Assembly (NCBI RefSeq): GCF_016405985.1
Contig: NZ_JAEFCF010000023.1
Location: 1-64,000 of the forward strand
DNA: 64,000 bases
Reading direction: 5' to 3'
Origin: Paracoccus sp. IB05
GTDB taxonomy: Bacteria; Pseudomonadota; Alphaproteobacteria; Rhodobacterales; Rhodobacteraceae
Shown here: piece by piece, positions 50,839 through 60,671 of the stretch
How the letters are laid out: each line of letters starts with the position of its first letter
Numbering within the stretch: position 1 is the first letter of the stretch
Notes under the pieces: generated by a model
What the model saw: the letters and a program-made list of their open reading frames with translations, nothing else
Told to the model about the DNA's origin: nothing
Databases searched by the model: none
Position numbers and translations under genes: made by a program

Positions 50839-51270
50839 TCAGTCTTCGCCCGGCGCATCCGCAGGATCGGCAAAGGCGGCTTCTCCCTCGGGCGGCGAGA
50901 CCGGCCCGATCGGCACATCCGAGCGCGCGACGGCCCCGGGGATGCCGGGAGTTCCCTCGATCCGGTCGCGGTGCAGCGCGGCACGGCCAAGGAACATCAT
51001 CGTCACCGGCGTGGTGATCATCAGGAAAATTCCGATCACCAGCTCGTGCAGGACCGCGCGGCCCTCGGTCCAGCTGACGAGGATCATCGAGGCGAGCAGG
51101 ATCCCCGCCGCCCCCCAGGAGGTGCCGAGCGTCGGGGCGTGCAGCCGGTCGTAAAAGCTGTGCAGCCGCGCAAGGCCGACGGTTCCCAAAAGCGTCAGCG
51201 TGGCGCCAAGCACCAGGAAGAAGGCCACCGGCAGCGCGATCCAGGCAGGAAGCGTCTCGAGATAGGTCAT
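50839..51270 (-). CDS. mnhG: Monovalent cation/proton antiporter subunit G
   Basis: This 143-residue membrane protein has three helices and the MnhG signature [23 protein letters not shown], followed by an acidic proline-rich tail. It is the last gene of the six-gene Mrp-type operon and overlaps mnhF by 4 bases. Confidence 0.9.
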   Translation of the reverse strand: MTYLETLPAWIALPVAFFLVLGATLTLLGTVGLARLHSFYDRLHAPTLGTSWGAAGILLASMILVSWTEGRAVLHELVIGIFLMITTPVTMMFLGRAALHRDRIEGTPGIPGAVARSDVPIGPVSPPEGEAAFADPADAPGED

Positions 51271-51548
51271 TCGATCACCTCGCCCCGGATCAGGAATTTC
51301 GCAAGCGAGACCGTGGCGACAAAGCCCAGGACGCCGATCACCATCGCGGCCTCAAAGAAAAAGGGCGAGCCGACCCGGATTCCGGTCACGACAAACAAAA
51401 GCATCGCGGTGACGTAGAACGTATCAAGCCCCAGCACCCGGTCCTGGGCCCGCGGTCCGTAAAGCAGCCGGTAGCCGCCAAGACAGGCGGCGAGTGCGAG
51501 GGCGATCTGGGCATAGCCCAGGGCCAGGGACATGACGAGGGCGCTCAT
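51267..51548 (-). CDS. mnhF: Monovalent cation/proton antiporter subunit F
   Basis: This 93-residue protein has three helices; the motif [24 protein letters not shown] is the MnhF/PhaF signature. Both ends overlap neighbouring genes (mnhE and mnhG) by 4 bases. Confidence 0.9.
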   Translation of the reverse strand: MSALVMSLALGYAQIALALAACLGGYRLLYGPRAQDRVLGLDTFYVTAMLLFVVTGIRVGSPFFFEAAMVIGVLGFVATVSLAKFLIRGEVIE

Positions 51549-52036
51549 GCGGGAAAGGCCTCCAGCAACAGGGACTCATAGCGGGTGCCGATCAGTTTCA
51601 CCCAGTCATCGGTCTCGATCATATCGAAGACATGCAGCAAAAGCGTGCTGGTCTCGTCGTCATATTCCACCCAGGCGGTGCCCGGCGTGGCCGTGATGAT
51701 CATCGCCAAAAGTGCCAGCGGCGCCGGATCGCGCAGGCGCAGCGGGATTTCGATAAAGCCGGAATGCCGCCTGCCATGCCGGCCGCCGGTCAGGATCAGC
51801 CGGGCCACCGCATAGTTCGACCGCATGATGTCGAGCCCGACGATGAAGAAGAGCCTCACCAGGGCCATGGGGGCGCGCAGTTTCACCCGCTCCGGCTCGA
51901 TGGCGGCAAGGGCGCGCGAGGCCAGTGCGGCCACGCCAAAGCCCAGCACCAGATTGCCCAGCGAGAAACTGGTCAGCAAAAGCCACAAAAGCAGCAGCGC
52001 GCAGGTCAGAAGGGGATGCGGGAAGAGCCTGGTCAT
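51545..52036 (-). CDS. mnhE: Monovalent cation/proton antiporter subunit E
   Basis: This 163-residue subunit has hydrophobic N-terminal helices ([20 protein letters not shown]) and the conserved C-terminal cytoplasmic part [24 protein letters not shown]. It overlaps mnhD and mnhF by 4 bases each. Confidence 0.9.
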   Translation of the reverse strand: MTRLFPHPLLTCALLLLWLLLTSFSLGNLVLGFGVAALASRALAAIEPERVKLRAPMALVRLFFIVGLDIMRSNYAVARLILTGGRHGRRHSGFIEIPLRLRDPAPLALLAMIITATPGTAWVEYDDETSTLLLHVFDMIETDDWVKLIGTRYESLLLEAFPA

Positions 52037-53661
52037 TCCTGGTCCTCCGCGCCGACGGTCCGCCGGGTCGAGAAAACTCCGTCGGAATAGACCAGCGGGT
52101 CATGCAGCGCGCGCGAGGTGGCATCGGTATAGCGCAGCACGGAATCCCCCTTCACCGTGATGGCGAGCATCATCGCGACCAGCAGGATCACCGGCGCGAA
52201 TTCCATCGCCAGCACCTTGGGTGGTTTCGAATCCGAGGCCCAGAAGGTCTGGATCCCGATCCGCACGAGGCCAAGGATGGTGGCAAAGCCCGAGATCATC
52301 AGCACCGCGAGGAAGGTCCAGGTCAGATAGGCCGGCACGCCTCCGACCCCGAGCATCCCCGACAGGATCGCCACTTTGCCGATAAAGCCCGACAAAGGCG
52401 GCAGCCCCGCGAGCACCAGCAGACAGACGCCAAAGCTGAGGCCCAGAATGGTCATGGTGCCCGGAATAGCCAGGCCGACCTCTTCATCCTCATCCTCGTC
52501 CTTTTCCAGCCCGTAAGCGTCGGCGGTCAGGGCCAGCATGGCGGCAATACCGCCTTCCTCGCGGCTCATCGGCTCCAGCAGCAGGAACAGCGTCGCGGTC
52601 GCGAGCGTCGAAGACACCATATAATAAAGCGCCCCCGACAGCATCGAACTGCCGCCCCCCGAAAGCGCAAGGCCGATCACCGCCAACACGGTTCCCGAGG
52701 AAATCAGCACCAGATGCGCGGCCATGCGCCCAAGGCTCTGGCTGCTCAACACGCCCAGCATCCCGAAAACCATCGTGGCCATGCCGCCCCAGATCAGCAC
52801 TTCGGCGCCAAAACCGGCCGAGGCCCCGGCGCCGAGACCGAAGAACAGCATGGAAAGGCGCAGGATCACATAGACGCCCACCTTGGTCATCACGGAAAAC
52901 ATCGCCGCGACCGGCGCGGCCGAGGCCATATAGGTGATCGGCAGCCAGAAGGACAAAGGCCAGAGACCGGCCTTTACCAGAAACGCGACCCCCATGATCG
53001 CCGCCCCGGCATGGAACAGCGGCCGCTCGCTCGCGGGGATATTGACCACCATCTGCGACAGATGCGCCATCGAAAGCGTGCCGGTGACGCCATAGATCAG
53101 CGAAACCCCGATCAGGAAGAACAAAGATCCGGCGAGGTTCATCGCGATGTAATGGATGCCGGCGCGCACCTTCACCTGGCCCGATCCATGCAGCAAAAGC
53201 CCGTAGGACGCCGCCAGCAGCACTTCGAAAAACACGAAGAGGTTGAAGATATCGCCGGTCAGAAACGCGCCGTTCAGCCCCATCAGCAGGAACTGGAACA
53301 TCGAATTGAAATGCTGGCCCTGCTTGTGCCAGTTGGCGCCGGCATAGATCATCGTCGGGATCGCCAGCAGGGCGACCAGAAGCAGCATCAGAGCCGACAG
53401 GCGGTCCAGCACCAGGATGATGCCAAAGGGCACCGCCCAGTCGCCCAATAGGTAAAAGCTGATCTCATTGCCGCCCGACAAAGGCGAGCCTTTGGAGCGG
53501 TTCAGCAGTTCGATCGCGACAAACAAAAGCGCGATGGTCGAGCCGATCGAGATCCCGAGCTTCGCCTTCCGCTGGCTCTCATCATAAAGCAGCATCAGGG
53601 CGCCCGCGATCAGCGGGATCAGGATCGGGGCAATGATCAGGTGTTCGGTCGCAAGCATCAT
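52033..53661 (-). CDS. mnhD: Monovalent cation/proton antiporter subunit D
   Basis: This 542-residue, about 14-helix protein is homologous to respiratory complex I NuoN/NuoM subunits. The conserved proton-channel helix region includes NGAFLTGDIFNLFVFFEVLL (with FNLFVFFE) and LVKAGLWPLSFWLPITYMAS with the key lysine. An acidic insertion (EKDEDEDEE, near residue 385) is unusual. It overlaps mnhC and mnhE. Confidence 0.93.
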   Translation of the reverse strand: MMLATEHLIIAPILIPLIAGALMLLYDESQRKAKLGISIGSTIALLFVAIELLNRSKGSPLSGGNEISFYLLGDWAVPFGIILVLDRLSALMLLLVALLAIPTMIYAGANWHKQGQHFNSMFQFLLMGLNGAFLTGDIFNLFVFFEVLLAASYGLLLHGSGQVKVRAGIHYIAMNLAGSLFFLIGVSLIYGVTGTLSMAHLSQMVVNIPASERPLFHAGAAIMGVAFLVKAGLWPLSFWLPITYMASAAPVAAMFSVMTKVGVYVILRLSMLFFGLGAGASAGFGAEVLIWGGMATMVFGMLGVLSSQSLGRMAAHLVLISSGTVLAVIGLALSGGGSSMLSGALYYMVSSTLATATLFLLLEPMSREEGGIAAMLALTADAYGLEKDEDEDEEVGLAIPGTMTILGLSFGVCLLVLAGLPPLSGFIGKVAILSGMLGVGGVPAYLTWTFLAVLMISGFATILGLVRIGIQTFWASDSKPPKVLAMEFAPVILLVAMMLAITVKGDSVLRYTDATSRALHDPLVYSDGVFSTRRTVGAEDQE

Positions 53662-54017
53662 TTGGTCTCACCGCTGCGGTCGGGTTCGCGGCCATCGACA
53701 TGGTCGGTGCCGGTCAGCCCTTTCGAGGCGATCATGACCACCAGAAACAGCGCCGTGGTGGCAAAGCTGATGACAATAGCGGTCAGCACCAGCGCCTGGG
53801 GCAGCGGGTCGGCATATTCGGCGGCATTGATCCAGCCGCCTTTCGGCATGATCGCGGGCTTGCCGATGGTCAGGCGTCCCATCGAGAAGATGAAGATATT
53901 GACCGCATAAGACAAAAGGCACAGGCCGATGATCACCTGAAAGGTGCGCGGGCGCAGCAAAAGCCAGATCCCCGATGCGGCGAACACCCCGATGGCGGCG
54001 GAAAGCACGATTTCCAT
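53658..54017 (-). CDS. mnhC: Monovalent cation/proton antiporter subunit C
   Basis: This 119-residue, three-helix subunit is a NuoK homologue: GVFAASGIWLLLRPRTFQVIIGLCLLSYAVNIFI includes the conserved Asn, and DPLPQALVLTAIVISFATTA is the family signature. Its start shares one base with the mnhAB stop, and its stop overlaps mnhD. Confidence 0.93.
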   Translation of the reverse strand: MEIVLSAAIGVFAASGIWLLLRPRTFQVIIGLCLLSYAVNIFIFSMGRLTIGKPAIMPKGGWINAAEYADPLPQALVLTAIVISFATTALFLVVMIASKGLTGTDHVDGREPDRSGETK

Positions 54018-56920
54018 CAGGCGGCTCCTTTCTGTTTCGCGGCTTTCTCTTCGGCCTTTTCCTCTTCCAGCTCGCGCAGACGCGCGGCGCGCAGGCTTTG
54101 GTGGGCAATCGCGATCAGCAGCAGCACGGTCGCGCCGACCACCGCAAGGAAGACGCCAAGGTCAAAGGCCATCGCGGTCGCCATCGGCACTTTGCCGATC
54201 AGCGGCACATCAAGATAGCGCGCATGTGCGGTGAGGAACGGATAGCCGAAAAGCCAGGCCCCGATGCCGGTGGCGGTAGCGATCAGCAGGCCAAATCCCA
54301 TCCAGCGGATCGGCAGGATGATGATCCGCGCCTCGATCCAGCGCACATTCGACGCGATATATTGCAGCAAAAGCCCGATCGCGACCGTGACGCCGGCCGA
54401 GAAGCCGCCGCCGGGCAGGTCATGGCCACGGAAGAACAGATAGGCTGCGATCACCAGCGTCACCGGGAACATCCAGCGCATGATCACCGAAGGGATCAGC
54501 ATGAAATTCTCAAGCCGGTCGGCGGCATAGCCCTGTTGTTGCTCGGGCGCGCCGATGCTTTCGGATCCGGGACGGAAGCGGCGCAGCAGCGCATAGACCG
54601 TCAGGCCCACAATCGCCAGAACCGTGATTTCGCCGTAAGTGTCAAAGGCGCGGAAATCGACGAGGATGACATTCACCGTATTGGTGCCGCCGCCTTCGTA
54701 ATAGGCGTTCCTGAGGAACCAGTCGCCGATATTCGGGACCAGCGGCCGGGTCATCACAACCCAGGCCAGCGCGGCCAGCCCGCCGCCGCCAATGGCGGCG
54801 ATGATCAGGTCACGCCCGCGTCGCGCTTTTGAGATCAGAAGGTCATCGCCCGCGATCTCTTCGCGCCGTTTCGGCAGCCAGCGCAGACCCAGCAGCAGAA
54901 GAACCGTCGTCACGATCTCGACCACCAGCTGGGTCACCGCGAGATCCGGGGCCGAGAACCAGGCGAAGGTGACGCAGGTGATGAGCCCGGCGCCGCCCAG
55001 CAGGACCAGTGCCGCAAAGCGGTGATATTTCGCCTGCCAGGCCGCGCCGATGGCACAGGCGCCACCGACCAGCCACATGATCGCGAAGGCCGGGTTCAGC
55101 TCATTGCCGATCCGCTTTTGCGCCGGGGCGAGGTTGCCCCAGACCGCGACCGCAGCCGCGCAGATCCCAAGCACCACCAGAAGCCTGAGCTGCGTCTGCA
55201 GCCGCTCGGTGCCAAACAGCCGGTGCAGCGCGCGCGGCCAGACCCAGGTGAGCCTGAGCAGCAGCCATTCGTAAATCTTCTGCGCGCGGATGCGGTACAA
55301 TACCGGCGGACCCTCGGGTCCGGCATTGATCCGGCCCCGCGCGGTGACCCAAAGCGCCGCCCCCGCCGCCAGCGCAAAAATGCTGATCATCAGCGGCGTG
55401 TTGAACCCGTGCCAGATCGCAACATGCGCGTCATGCATATCCGGCCCCAGAACCGCGCGACCTGCGACATTCAGGATCGGATCGGCGAGCCAGGGCAGGA
55501 GGCCGACCACCACACAGACCGCGACCAGCAGCTCGACCGGGAACCGCATCCAGTGTTTCGGCTCATGCACATGCTCATTGGGCAGGTTCTTTGCCTCGGG
55601 GCCAAAAAAGACCTCCATCACGAGGCGCAGCGAATAGGCGACCGAGAAGATCGAGGCGAAGGCCGCGATCCAGGGCAAGGCATTGTCCAGCACATTGCCG
55701 CCATGCAAGGCCATGGTCTCGGTCAGGAACATCTCTTTCGAGAGAAACCCGTTCAGAAGCGGCACACCGGCCATTGCGGCCGAGGCGATCACCGCCAGCA
55801 CGCAGGTCACTGGCAGGGCTTTTCGGAGGCCCGAAAGCTTGCGCAGATCGCGCGTCCCGGTCTCATGGTCGATGATTCCGGCGGTCATGAACAAAGACGC
55901 CTTGAAGGCGGCGTGATTGCAGATGTGGAAGATGGCGGCGATGATCGCGGCCTCGGTCCCCATGCCCGCAAGCGCGGTGATCAGGCCAAGATGCGAGATT
56001 GTTGAATAGGCCAGCAACCCCTTCAGGTCGTGGCGGAACAGCGCGATCACGGCGCCCAGCGTGAAGGTCAGCATCCCGATGCCGCAGACCAGCCAGAACC
56101 ACAGATCGGTGGCGCCAAGGCTGGGCTGGAAGCGGATCAGCAGAAAGACCCCCATCTTCACCATGGTCGCGGAATGCAGATAGGCCGAAACCGGCGTCGG
56201 CGCGGCCATGGCGCCGGGCAGCCAGAAATGAAACGGGAACTGCGCCGATTTGGTGAAGGCGCCGATCAGGAACAGCACCAGCACCACCGGATAGAGCGGA
56301 TGCGCGGTGATGATCTCGCCCGAGCGCAGCACCAGATCAAGATCATAGCCGCCAACGATCTGGCCCAGAACCAGCATGGCAACCGTCAGCGCAACGCCGC
56401 CCCCCGCCGTCACGATCAGCGCCATCCGGGCACCGTCACGGGCTGACTGGCTCTGATGCCAATAGCCGATCAGGAGGAAGGACATGATCGAGGTCAGTTC
56501 CCAGAACACGACCAGCATCAGGATATTGCCGGACAGGAGCATTCCGATCATCGCGCCGGTGAACGCCATCAGAAAGCTGTAAAACCGTGGCACCGGATCG
56601 GTTTTTGCCAGATAGAACCGCGCATAGATCACCACCAGAATGCCGATCGCCAGCACGATGAAGGTGAACATCCAGGCGAAACCATCCATCCGGAAATTCA
56701 GGTTGATCGACAGGATCGGCAGCCAGCGCACAAGGCTGCGCACCACCTCATCTTCCGAGATCTGCGGGTAAAGCGTGATCAGAATCACAAGGCCACCGGC
56801 AAGCGACAGGCCCGAGACCCAGGCGGCCGCTCCATGGGAATTCACCGGAAGCGTGGCTGCGGCAATCGCTGCCAGAAACGGCAGCAACACGAGAATGAGG
56901 ATCAGGTTCTGCTCGATCAT
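54017..56920 (-). CDS. mnhA: Monovalent cation/proton antiporter, fused subunits A and B
   Basis: This 967-residue protein joins MrpA (about 1-770, more than 16 helices, NuoL-like) to an MrpB domain (about 800-950). Landmarks include FWELTSIMSFLLIGYWH, FPFHFWLPGAMAAPTPVSAY with the proton-path Lys/His region, LHSATMVKMGVFLL, and in the B part GHDLPGGGFSAGVTVAIGLL. The A-B fusion and six-gene layout define group 2 Mrp (Pha-type) antiporters, which exchange Na+ or K+ for protons and support alkali or salt tolerance. The ATG at 56920 has only a distant ribosome site (AGGAG, 13 bases). Confidence 0.93.
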   Translation of the reverse strand: MIEQNLILILVLLPFLAAIAAATLPVNSHGAAAWVSGLSLAGGLVILITLYPQISEDEVVRSLVRWLPILSINLNFRMDGFAWMFTFIVLAIGILVVIYARFYLAKTDPVPRFYSFLMAFTGAMIGMLLSGNILMLVVFWELTSIMSFLLIGYWHQSQSARDGARMALIVTAGGGVALTVAMLVLGQIVGGYDLDLVLRSGEIITAHPLYPVVLVLFLIGAFTKSAQFPFHFWLPGAMAAPTPVSAYLHSATMVKMGVFLLIRFQPSLGATDLWFWLVCGIGMLTFTLGAVIALFRHDLKGLLAYSTISHLGLITALAGMGTEAAIIAAIFHICNHAAFKASLFMTAGIIDHETGTRDLRKLSGLRKALPVTCVLAVIASAAMAGVPLLNGFLSKEMFLTETMALHGGNVLDNALPWIAAFASIFSVAYSLRLVMEVFFGPEAKNLPNEHVHEPKHWMRFPVELLVAVCVVVGLLPWLADPILNVAGRAVLGPDMHDAHVAIWHGFNTPLMISIFALAAGAALWVTARGRINAGPEGPPVLYRIRAQKIYEWLLLRLTWVWPRALHRLFGTERLQTQLRLLVVLGICAAAVAVWGNLAPAQKRIGNELNPAFAIMWLVGGACAIGAAWQAKYHRFAALVLLGGAGLITCVTFAWFSAPDLAVTQLVVEIVTTVLLLLGLRWLPKRREEIAGDDLLISKARRGRDLIIAAIGGGGLAALAWVVMTRPLVPNIGDWFLRNAYYEGGGTNTVNVILVDFRAFDTYGEITVLAIVGLTVYALLRRFRPGSESIGAPEQQQGYAADRLENFMLIPSVIMRWMFPVTLVIAAYLFFRGHDLPGGGFSAGVTVAIGLLLQYIASNVRWIEARIIILPIRWMGFGLLIATATGIGAWLFGYPFLTAHARYLDVPLIGKVPMATAMAFDLGVFLAVVGATVLLLIAIAHQSLRAARLRELEEEKAEEKAAKQKGAA

Positions 56921-57480
56921 TCTGTGGCCGTCACTCCTGTTTTGTCGCTTGTCATATCCCTGCCCGCGCGCGCGCCTGAAACCACGCTCTGACACACCGC
57001 TATCCGTGCCCCGAAGGGATCGGCTGCGGCGGTTCGCTTGTCATGACAGACAAGGCGCGAAAGGTTTCCGGGGAAAACCGGGGGGGAAGTTGTTTCCAAA
57101 ATGGAAGATACAGGCCCTGGATTACAACCCCATAACAGCCGAAACCGGCAGGAAAATGTCGGCTTTTCCATGGTTTCGCGGCGTCAGCGCGACATTGTGA
57201 TGATCAAAAAGCCTTTGCAGGCCGGGGATTGTGCCCCGTTGTGATCACAAAACCTGCCTCCCTGGGGCGACGCCCGGTCCTCGCGGCCGGGCGGTGCGGG
57301 TCTGATCAGGATCAAGGACCGGTATGGCTTTCGCGCCATGGTTGATATGCGCATCGCCCGGTGGCACCGCGAATATCACCCACAAACAAAGGGCAGGTCC
57401 GCGTGGTGGCACGAACAGCAGAGCTGACGCGCGCACCCGCAGCTGAGGCCCATGCGCAGAAGGTGGCGGCGATGCTTGCG
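56921..57480. other. 560-bp spacer upstream of the Mnh operon
   Basis: I see no convincing gene. The leftward Mnh promoter should lie here but was not resolved. The right part (after about 57390) may be the eroded N-terminal coding region of the neighbouring P-type ATPase relic, since an open frame enters it but shows no recognisable domain. Confidence 0.6.
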
Positions 57481-59235
57481 GCGCAGAAGGGCTCGATCCC
57501 GCCGGGGGGCGTGACCGGCTGCGCCGCCCTGGCCGATGCGCCGCCGGGGGATCGGCATTCGATGGCGTTTTGCGGCGCATTGGTCGCCACGGGCGAGGCC
57601 CTTGCTGTGGTGGTCGCGACCGGAGAGGCGACGCAGATCGGGCAGATCAGCGGGCTCCTGGCGGCGGTCGGCACGCTGGAGACGTCACTGCTGCGCCGGA
57701 TCAATGGCTTTGGTCGCCGCTTTTCGGATTTTGCCTTTTCCGCCCCGCTGCTGCTCTTCGTCATCGCAGTTGCCCTGCGCGGTTTCGCCTGGGACGAGGC
57801 GCGGATGGCGGTGGTGGCGCTTGCGGTCGGGCAGGTGCCCGAATGGCGGCGGCAGTGGTCACCATCACGCTTGCACTCGGGGTGCGGCGCATGGTGGCGC
57901 GCCAGGCCGTGATGCGGCACTTGCCGGCGGTCGGGACGCCTGGTGCAATCCTGGTGATCTGCTCTGACAGGACCGGCACGCTGACCCGCAACGAGATGGC
58001 GGTGCGGGCTAAGATCCCGGCGCGTATCAGGTTGAGGCCACCGGCGCGATGCGCGATCTGCTTCTTTGCAGCATGCTTTGCAATGACGCGGCACTGCGCC
58101 CCAGGGGCGAAAGGGTGCTGGGCTTCGCGCTGAAGGAGGTGCCGGAGGATAAGGCCTGCATCAGCTTTGCCGGTCTCGACGAAGGGCTGGTCCTCCTTGG
58201 TCACGCCGGTGTCATCGATCCGCCGCGCGATGAGGCGAAACAGGCCATCGCGGAATGCAGCGGGGCCGGCATCGCGGTGAAGATGATCACCGGAGATCAC
58301 GGCTTTACCGCCCGCGCCATCGCGGGAGCTGGGGCTGGCGGGTGATCCCGTGGTGATCAGCGGCCAGGAGATGGATGGCGATCACCGAGGCGGAATTCGC
58401 CGCTGCGGTGGGGCGTATGGATGTCTTCACGCGCACCGCGCCCGACCATGAGCTGCGCGTCGTCCAGACGCTGGAGTTGCGGGGCCGGGTGGCGGCGATG
58501 ACCGGCGACGGGGTGTATGACGCGCCGGACTTGAAACCGGTCGATGGCGGTAGCGCGATGGGGATCAAGGGCACAGAGGCCGCGAAAAAAGCCGCTCAAA
58601 TGGTGCTGACGGATGATGATTTCGCCTCGGTCGTGGCGGAGGTGCAGGACAATATCCGCAAGGTGATCGCCCGGAGAATGCCGACCAATGACGGCGAAGC
58701 GCTGGCGGTGACATTCGCGATCCTTTGCGGCTTTGCGATGCCGATGAGGCCCGTGCAGATCCTCCGGATCAACCTGATCCTCGCGGGCAGGCTGGGTCTT
58801 GTGCTGGCCTTTGCCCCCCCTCAGCCGGGCCGTGATGCACTTCGCGCCGGCGAGGGACTTCTGAGCCCGTCCCTGATCTGGCGGATCGTCTTCGTTTCGG
58901 GTCACTGCGCGGTTTTTTCACTCGGTCCGTTCTTCTGGGCCCAGGGGCAGGCGCGCGACCCTGAGACTGCGCGCACCATGGTGGTGAACCTGCTGGTGGT
59001 GCCCGGGGTCTTCTGTCTGTTCAGTGTAAGATACCTGCGTATAACCTCTTTCACCCCGACCGGGGTGAAGGGAACCGGCCCGGTTCTTGCAGGCGATCTT
59101 CGGCTCTCGCCCGCTGAGTTTCGCAGAGGGCGCAGTGATCCTGGTCCGGGGATGATGTCGCTCGTGATCCTCGAAATTGAAGGCACGTTCTGCGACATCG
59201 CTTTGGCTGACCCAGGCAGAGAGATGAGTATTTAA
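57481..59235 (+). pseudogene. Decayed P2-type (Ca/Mg-type) cation ATPase
   Basis: Fragments of one P-type ATPase appear in order but in different frames. Residues like [20 protein letters not shown] (57545-57610) are followed by [33 protein letters not shown] (altered DKTGTLT), [24 protein letters not shown] and TGDGVYDAPDLK (altered GDGVNDAP). Frame changes lie near 57843, 58015-58050, 58335 and 58375. Most of the nucleotide-binding domain between LCNDAALR and RGERVLGFA is deleted. The last fragment (58375-59235) keeps several membrane helices but lacks a normal N-terminal context. Two catalytic motifs are mutated, so loss of function is not just sequencing error. Confidence 0.88.
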
Positions 59236-59269
59236 GTCAAGGGGAAGACAGCCTGCTTCCGCTTGAGGA

Positions 59270-59303
59270 AAATACTCTGGGGGTCCGGGGGTGAAACCCC
59301 CGG
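59270..59303. repeat. Dispersed GC-palindromic element, copy 3
   Basis: AAATACTCTGGGGG and TCCG are followed by the inverted repeat CCGGGGGT-GAA-ACCCCCGG (59285-59292 with 59296-59303). It lies between the ATPase relic and ptsN, and matches copies near 5.12 and 25.12 kb in design. Confidence 0.7.
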
Positions 59304-59329
59304 CTGCCGCCCGCCCGGGCCGCGCGAAA

Positions 59330-59794
59330 TTACGCTTCCTGAGTGCTGCGCGCCTCTACGAGGATCGCATGCAGCTTTGCGGGATCGGTGTTGGAACGCA
59401 GTTTCGAGACCACGCTCTGGTCGCGCATGGTGCGGCTGACCAGGGCCAGTGCCTTCAGGTGATCGACCCCGGAATCCTTTGGCGCCAGCAGACAGAAGAT
59501 CAGATCCACCGGCTGGCGGTCGACTGAATCATAATCCAGCGGCTTTTCCAGCCGGATGAAAATACCGGCGATACGATCAAGCTCTTCGATCCGCGCATGG
59601 GGCAGGGCGATGCCATGCCCCACGCCGGTCGGACCCAGCGTCTCACGTTCCTGCAACCCGTCTACTGCGGGATCGGCCGGGATGCTCCAGGCCGATTGCG
59701 CGATATCCCCCAGCTCCTGGAAGAGGCGTTTCTTCGAAGTGAACTGGCCGACCACGCGGACGGCAGAGGGGACGAGAAGACTGGATAGTTCCAT
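59330..59794 (-). CDS. ptsN: PTS IIA-like nitrogen regulatory protein
   Basis: This 154-residue EIIA-Ntr protein is the end of a regulatory phosphorelay (EI-Ntr, NPr). The phosphorylated histidine is H66 in GHGIALPHARI. It has no EIIB/EIIC domains. It lies 46 bp after hpf on the same strand, the usual alphaproteobacterial order, although rpoN is missing from this cluster. Confidence 0.93.
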   Translation of the reverse strand: MELSSLLVPSAVRVVGQFTSKKRLFQELGDIAQSAWSIPADPAVDGLQERETLGPTGVGHGIALPHARIEELDRIAGIFIRLEKPLDYDSVDRQPVDLIFCLLAPKDSGVDHLKALALVSRTMRDQSVVSKLRSNTDPAKLHAILVEARSTQEA

Positions 59795-59840
59795 GAGAAA
59801 GCAGAAATCCTGTGGTCAGGCAGGGAAGGGCACCGGCCCG

Positions 59841-60416
59841 TCACCCGCTGTTGCGAGGGTCAATCCAGCCGATGTTGCCGTCGTCACGACGATACACCAC
59901 GTTCACGCCCCCATGGCCTTCATTGCGAAACACGAGCATTTTTTGCCCCGCCAGTTCCATTTGCATCACGGCCTCGCCGACGGTGATCGAAGGAATCTTC
60001 GTCTCCATCTCGGCAACTACGACCGGAGCAAGGGTTTCTGGCTCGGCATCCTCGTGTTCCTCGGATGGGGCGAGGATATAGGACGAGGCGGCGCCGAATT
60101 CAACTGGCCCCTTGCGATCGACATGGTGGCTGCGCAACCGGCGCTTGTAGCGGCGCACCTGCTTGTCCAGACGTTCGCGGCAGCTCTCGAAAGCGGCATA
60201 GATTTCCGTTGCATTGCCTTTGGCCGAGACATTCAGGCCGGTGGCGAGGTGGATCGTCGTCTCGCAGACGGATTCATGCGCCGCGCGCGAGAAGACCACC
60301 AGGCAATCGGTGGCACGCTGCGCATATTTTTCGATCAACTCGCCAATTTCGGCTTTGACATGAGTGGTCAGGGCCTCACCTATGTCGATTTGTTTGCCGC
60401 TGATCTGGTAGCGCAT
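59841..60416 (-). CDS. hpf: Ribosome hibernation promoting factor, long form
   Basis: This 191-residue protein has the N-terminal YfiA/HPF domain (about 1-105: MRYQISGKQIDIGEALTTHV; ESCRERLDKQVRRYKRRLRS) that sits in the 30S decoding region, and the C-terminal dimerisation domain (about 130-188: ITVGEAVMQMELAGQKMLVF, NVVYRRDDGNIGWIDPR). The long form makes 100S dimers by itself. GAGGAG with 5 bases of spacing precedes the ATG. The 255-bp gap upstream separates it from lptB. Confidence 0.94.
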   Translation of the reverse strand: MRYQISGKQIDIGEALTTHVKAEIGELIEKYAQRATDCLVVFSRAAHESVCETTIHLATGLNVSAKGNATEIYAAFESCRERLDKQVRRYKRRLRSHHVDRKGPVEFGAASSYILAPSEEHEDAEPETLAPVVVAEMETKIPSITVGEAVMQMELAGQKMLVFRNEGHGGVNVVYRRDDGNIGWIDPRNSG

Positions 60417-60671
60417 GATAACTCCTCTGCTTTCAGGGCCGGGCCGGTGAACATGCTGTCACGAACCCGGGTCTTCAAAGACATCTCGTCAGTCGGGTCG
60501 TCTTTCTGATCTGGGGGCTGGCGGGAAAGACCGCAAGGCGGCGGGGCCATTTACGGCCGCCCTGACCTCGGTTGCGGTGGGCAATGCTTGCGCTCATATG
60601 ACCATTTGGTGACAGCGCGCGCGGCCTGTCAACCGAATCGTCAGACCTCTGCACGAGATCGCGCAAATGGC

